Assembly: GCA_946414595.1 (NCBI GenBank)
Contig: CAMKPE010000007.1
Span: 1-64,000, forward strand
Direction: 5' to 3'
DNA: 64,000 nt
DNA from: an uncultured Clostridium sp.
GTDB taxonomy: Bacteria; Bacillota_I; Bacilli_A; RF39; UBA660
The position numbers and the translations under genes were made by a program. This document shows, piece after piece, positions 61,201-64,000 of the stretch (positions are counted from its first letter, which is position 1; every line of letters starts with the position of its first letter). The notes beneath the pieces are model-generated. The model was not told where the DNA came from, did not search any database, and saw only the letters and a list, made by a program, of their open reading frames with translations.

Positions 61201-62853
61201 GAATAAATCAGGATTGCTTTCTATAAAATGTTGTGGAATATTTTTAGGGAATGGTACACCACAATCTAATAAAACATCTCTAAATCTTAAATCAAGTTCT
61301 CTTCGTATTTCATCTCCATTAGGAGAACCTTTATACTCTGGATATACATCAGTTCCGTAATTATCTCTATCATAAATAACTTCTAAGATTTCAGCGTATT
61401 CCATTATTATGTTCATACATTCTTCATGACCAATATTATCACTAATAAAGTTATATATGTTTTTGTATGTACTTATTCCTAGTTCATCATAATATCTAAT
61501 ACTTCTTCTTTGAAAACAAGAAGAGTAGTCTTTACCTTTAATATATGGAACATATTCAGGATGTTCTGCAATATGTTTAGGAGTAAGCTCTTTTTTATAG
61601 AATAATGTTTTTAATTCATCAGGAGCATCTTCACTTAAAAATAATTCTTGATACATTTCTCTAAATTTTCCAGTGATACTGCCAATATCTGGAGCTTTAT
61701 CATTGTAATGTGAATCAGTAGGCCCGTGAATAATCATTCTTTTAACAGCCTCATAAAATTCTTCTTTAGTATATGGACGTGTATATATTCCATCACCAGT
61801 ATATTTAGTAGCAAACATTGAACCACCATAATGTAAATACATCATATTAGCATCTTTTAAGAATTGCCCATTATTTCTAGAAAATAAATGTCCACTTTCT
61901 TGGTCAAATTCCTCAACATTTTTTAATCCATATTCATTAACAAATTGTAATACACCACGATGTCTAATAACATCAAAAGGTATTTCCATTTCAAATAAAT
62001 ATCCTTCTGGTAATCCTTCTAATTGCTTCAAAAAATTTTTAGTTGCATATTCATCATTAGAGTATTCAAGTAAATACTTCTCTAAAGGATAGAAAGTAAA
62101 TAACATCTTATATTCTTCATTTGTTAAAGTCATATAGTCTTCATGCTTTGTTTTCTCAAGTATTTCAATTGCTAGATTTTTAATAAATTCATCTTTTTCT
62201 TCTTCAGTTGATAAACTAGCATATTTTTTAACAATTTCGTTAAAACTTGCATCATAATCTCTAAATATTAATCTAGCCATTACAATATTTTTATTAACAA
62301 ACTCTTTTAATTCTTCTTGAGTAATACTTATTCTTTTTTCTTTTAAAACATAGGAAAGATCCATGTCTTTAAACATTTCCCAATTTTCTAGTATTTCATC
62401 TAAATATAAATCACCCTCGTTATAGGATGTTTTTAACTTTTTAGTTTTTTCATCATCATCTTCTTTAATTTCCATATAAGAGTTAGGAAATCTTTCTTTC
62501 ATTTTTGATGAATAGTAAACAGGGCGTAATTCATCTTTGACAATTTTATATAATTCTTCGTTTAGGTCTTCAACTGATGGGTCTAATTTCAACAACTTTT
62601 GTTTAGCGCTTTCTGGATTAATCTCAATACTTGATAATAATTCCCAATCGAGTTGTTTAACTTTTTCAAGGCTAAATTTTTCTACAAGCATTCTATCAGT
62701 CATATAAAGGCAAGAAACAGGTATTTTATCTTCTAATCCATATTTAATAAAATCTTGAAAACTTAAATAATTAGCAAATATCCTGCTTTCTATATCTTTT
62801 GGAACAGGAAGTTTTTTACCAAATATTTGGCTCTTTTTATACTTGTATTTCAT
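58252..62853 (-). CDS. Giant repeat protein with C-terminal nucleotidyltransferase domain
   Basis: This 1,533-aa soluble protein has residues near 390-800 with at least three repeat units of about 140 aa. Each contains F-L-S/G-x-D-A-P-D-E-L/I-K, then Y-Y-x-R and an E-H-P-E-Y-like segment. After an unknown globular part (about 1050-1240), a nucleotidyltransferase domain begins near 1260. It has G-S-T-G-R-G-T and then D-F-D-F about 10 residues later, with a further D-L-D-V. This is the G-S...D-x-D pattern of CCA-adding/OAS/CD-NTase-like enzymes. ATG 62853 is chosen for its AGGGTGAT RBS. The function is unknown. Confidence 0.75.
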   Translation of the reverse strand: MKYKYKKSQIFGKKLPVPKDIESRIFANYLSFQDFIKYGLEDKIPVSCLYMTDRMLVEKFSLEKVKQLDWELLSSIEINPESAKQKLLKLDPSVEDLNEELYKIVKDELRPVYYSSKMKERFPNSYMEIKEDDDEKTKKLKTSYNEGDLYLDEILENWEMFKDMDLSYVLKEKRISITQEELKEFVNKNIVMARLIFRDYDASFNEIVKKYASLSTEEEKDEFIKNLAIEILEKTKHEDYMTLTNEEYKMLFTFYPLEKYLLEYSNDEYATKNFLKQLEGLPEGYLFEMEIPFDVIRHRGVLQFVNEYGLKNVEEFDQESGHLFSRNNGQFLKDANMMYLHYGGSMFATKYTGDGIYTRPYTKEEFYEAVKRMIIHGPTDSHYNDKAPDIGSITGKFREMYQELFLSEDAPDELKTLFYKKELTPKHIAEHPEYVPYIKGKDYSSCFQRRSIRYYDELGISTYKNIYNFISDNIGHEECMNIIMEYAEILEVIYDRDNYGTDVYPEYKGSPNGDEIRRELDLRFRDVLLDCGVPFPKNIPQHFIESNPDLFLSPDAPDELKEAYYSRTLDVQTILEHPEYIEYLKKVNVEMAFKYLRIRNSVGYPKSFMSKVKEHFGDDAFDFMLLYGKYIEQLAEIIDLTSFNAYEVKDKESFMEFTDKQIYNAIKEGKMSYDDSIPTHFKNSHQSMFLGEDTPEEIRQKYYNREFSYSDFRDNPDLLNYFKNTNIVFGFPTKYLWLLDVFDNDNILENNINYLKIIKSFCEIKDVDLEKIFIDYVMKHRDNLDYEKLALYGKVYSRLSLSNSHEMHAFRVTLADQIMESDDPLRDVVEIEKVFVENNIPTIGKIFAAFEILHPEFTGFDFGDESTISPTLKNASTRAKKFIVFSDLIKINLGSNNRTMKAYLNNIETGNRLYEAIMRGEVKYEELSDEDKNELYNFANHLFTLYQKSMKGKLEGKKISKSDNVIETITMMKQILSPDGSMDYNLGDRVVSMFCGYSGIETVSQAKAYMKTKVEEADKRNRESATSKYIPKKGDIIKGIGKIKYLGSMLQRGICAREFLGAEMGSDATPLDTDLSVVEKENPTSFRDAISGTAAHSYGPIYIVLKNNGRFSTTRTHEGMTDEKRDLSRYELFHTGVWGTGHYGIRTGFASTDIDYIVVETYDPRIGIEIAMNGFYIPVVDKSGKLLFSPKDYDELRSKMAGMSYYEQEEYKFSPNLESEDVLAMVGQLKNNEKEVQEKRNQLMKAVKAALDELGLTLKTEIDGELTPGSVELIDTGSTGRGTNKPHDGDFDFMMRVDREIMANDEKLRLLKETIIKHLVSIKEKETIGKFGDWRFKGVDIGNGIVIDLDVTFITKTDKVSYSTDMALKERLAVIKKQDPEKYKLVVANILIAKSVLKDAKAYKPNRGDVPQGGLGGVGVENWILQNGGSFEDAARSFVAVADECYEIAKGKYQEDTKQEVIDSAAFDLFVQRYSLWDFGENHLAGNDTYPHDEFVSRNMSASGFAKMYAKLKEYLLKLDKSRNEEEEQKPHI

Positions 62854-62907
62854 ACATATCACCCTATAGTAACATTTTATCATATTGGCATAATTAATGC
62901 TATAAAA

Positions 62908-62936
62908 TTGAATAAATGTGTAAACCATGATAGAAT
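62908..62936 (+). promoter_or_regulatory. Promoter of the small Cys/His protein gene
   Basis: TTGAAT at 62908-62913, a 17-nt spacer and TAGAAT at 62931-62936. Confidence 0.65.
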
Positions 62937-62960
62937 AATCTACAAGTGGGGGATTTGAAT

Positions 62961-63350
62961 ATGTTAAGTGAGTTAAAAGAAATCCTAAAAAGGATTGAAA
63001 AATATCCTAAATCTTTACAACAAAAGATGCTTCAAAGATTAAAAGATAACGTTGAAGACATGGACATTATTCTTGAAGAAAAAAAGAAAATATGTGATCA
63101 AGAAGGACATGTTTATGATGCTGAAAACGAAGGATGGATAGATGAATCATATAGATTAGGTGAAGATGGTAAGAAAATACATATAAGTGCTTTATCTATG
63201 AGAAGTAATCCGTACTTACTTAACAATAATCCAATTTCTAAAGAAGGGATTCAAATCTGTTTTACAAGAAAATGTACTAGATGTGGAGAAAAAGAGACAA
63301 AAAATAAAATACCACTTGCTTTATATAAGAGAAAAAATAAAGAAAGTTGA
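62961..63350 (+). CDS. Small protein with Cys/His cluster, unknown
   Basis: This 129-aa protein has a helical N-terminus (1-45) and then K-I-C-D-Q-E-G-H-V. The C-terminal C-F-T-R-K-C-T-R-C-G-E lies near residues 106-116. The Cys/His set could bind zinc. There is no signal or membrane segment. ATG 62961 is preferred because GGGGGA lies 7 nt upstream. It is divergent from the giant nucleotidyltransferase gene, with an intergenic region of about 107 nt. The role is unknown. Confidence 0.7.
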   Translation: MLSELKEILKRIEKYPKSLQQKMLQRLKDNVEDMDIILEEKKKICDQEGHVYDAENEGWIDESYRLGEDGKKIHISALSMRSNPYLLNNNPISKEGIQICFTRKCTRCGEKETKNKIPLALYKRKNKES

Positions 63351-63366
63351 AAAAACTTTCTTTTTT
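63340..63366 (+). terminator. Intrinsic terminator overlapping a TGA stop
   Basis: An AGAAAGTT/AACTTTCT stem and T run. The TGA stop (63348-63350) is in the hairpin, which confirms TGA as a stop codon in this genome. Confidence 0.8.
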
Positions 63367-63419
63367 AGTGAGGAAATTTTTCACCGATGAGTAATAATTC
63401 ATAGTAGAGGAGGTGAGAA

Positions 63420-64000
63420 ATGAGAAAATATGAATGCGTAATGCAAGATGGACCCAATGATTGTGGTATTTGTTCATTACTTACAATTATTAGAGTTCAT
63501 AAAGGAGATGTCTCCAAAGAATATTTAAGAAATATAACTTTTACATCAAATAATGGAGTAAATGCCTTATCTTTAATTGAAGCAGGGAAGAAATTAGGTT
63601 TTTCTTCATACGGAGTAAAAGGGGATGTTCTGAATATTGAAGAGAAATATCTTCCTTGCATTGCTCATGTTATTGTTGATAAGAAAAGCAAGCACTTTGT
63701 TGTAGTACATAAAATAGATAAGAAAACTAACAATGTAATAATTGCTGATCCAGCAAAAGGAATTATAAAAATGGACATTGATAAATTTAGATCAATATCT
63801 ACTAAAAACTTTTTATACTTCATTCCTAACAAACAAATCCCCATAATAAAAGAAGAAAATAAAATTAAAAATATAATAAAGGAATATCTGATATCCAATG
63901 TAAACATACTCGCTACAATTGTTATCTTTTCAATTCTATATGTTTTATTTAGTATAATAGTTTCTTTTGAATTTCAATATGTAATAGAAAGATCATTATC
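63420..64000 (+). CDS. C39-peptidase ABC transporter, 3' part outside the window
   Basis: The first 193 residues are visible. An N-terminal C39 peptidase has M-Q-D-G-P-N-D-C-G-I-C-S (catalytic Cys15), the His in K-H-F-V-V-V-H near residue 90 and the Asp in A-D-P-A-K-G near residue 110. The first transmembrane helix of the ABC exporter domain begins near residue 160. Such proteins cut double-Gly leader peptides and export bacteriocins or peptide signals. RBS AGGAGGTGAG. No double-Gly precursor is seen in the window. Confidence 0.88.
   Translation, partial: MRKYECVMQDGPNDCGICSLLTIIRVHKGDVSKEYLRNITFTSNNGVNALSLIEAGKKLGFSSYGVKGDVLNIEEKYLPCIAHVIVDKKSKHFVVVHKIDKKTNNVIIADPAKGIIKMDIDKFRSISTKNFLYFIPNKQIPIIKEENKIKNIIKEYLISNVNILATIVIFSILYVLFSIIVSFEFQYVIERSL

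Noticed and set aside
1-64000. CRISPR array or insertion sequence
   Set aside because: No regularly spaced repeats and no transposase-like ORF were found in any frame.
1-64000. Mycoplasma-type genetic code (TGA = Trp)
   Set aside because: Long proteins contain Trp only as TGG, and TGA ends genes at 35485 and 63350 directly at or near a terminator or next start.

Overview
The window is AT-rich DNA from a monoderm bacterium. TGA is used as a stop (for example the genes ending at 35485 and 63350), all Trp codons are TGG, and ribosome binding sites are GGAGG/GAGGTGA. Gene content (popT, DedA, typA, trmL, holA, cysS, a Rel homologue, lipoproteins with lipoboxes, no outer-membrane genes) points to the Bacilli. 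The mix of very low GC, the standard code and Asn/Lys/Ile-rich proteins suggests an uncultured gut lineage near Mollicutes (RF39-like) or Erysipelotrichia. That placement is an inference, not a database result.

Region 1 (1-17 kb) is ordinary chromosome: the 3' part of tRNA-Gly, small secreted proteins, a kinase-fold protein, an HNH-type protein, the undecaprenyl-phosphate transporter PopT, a DedA protein, a NUDIX hydrolase, a clostripain-like protease, TypA, TrmL, tRNA-Ala, a histidine-phosphatase/EEP fusion, a DgkB-like lipid kinase and a thioredoxin-like lipoprotein.

Region 2 (17-47.8 kb) is a large envelope-spanning machine combining two systems that are normally separate. First comes a Tad-type pilus set: CpaB-like SAF protein, CpaF/TadA ATPase, TadB, TadC, a 56-aa pilin with its own promoter, two TadE-like proteins and a degenerate TadZ/CpaE ATPase. 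A type IV secretion set follows without a break: VirB2-like pilin, VirB6/TrbL-like channel, PrgI/VirB3-like protein, a VirB4 N-domain protein, VirB4, a SpoIID plus NlpC/P60-type cell-wall hydrolase and a VirD4 coupling protein. Inside it lies a mirror-arranged duplicated module of two 1.3-kaa secreted proteins with about 38 cysteines each and two small membrane-anchored 4-cysteine paralogues. No relaxase, oriT, integrase or prepilin peptidase is visible, and housekeeping genes (trmL, holA) flank the locus. It therefore looks like a resident secretion or surface machine rather than a conjugative element.

Region 3 (47.8-58.2 kb) returns to housekeeping (holA) and then becomes a cysteine-themed cluster: tRNA-Cys, a UPF0597/CyuA-type cysteine desulfidase gene, cysS and a truncated Rel. 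The desulfidase gene and rel are each preceded by a promoter, a short leader ORF with CCC and CC runs, and an intrinsic terminator whose apical loop holds the leader stop codon. Neither leader was in the supplied gene list. The design implies ribosome-mediated attenuation that senses Cys-tRNA. The Rel protein keeps its hydrolase motifs, has Gln in place of the catalytic Glu of the synthetase, and ends after the TGS domain. The tRNA-Cys and desulfidase-leader promoters share an identical 15-nt block at the same distance from the -35 box.

Region 4 (58.2-64 kb) has a 1,533-aa protein with internal ~140-residue repeats and a C-terminal nucleotidyltransferase domain, a small Cys/His protein, and the start of a C39-peptidase ABC transporter that runs off the window.
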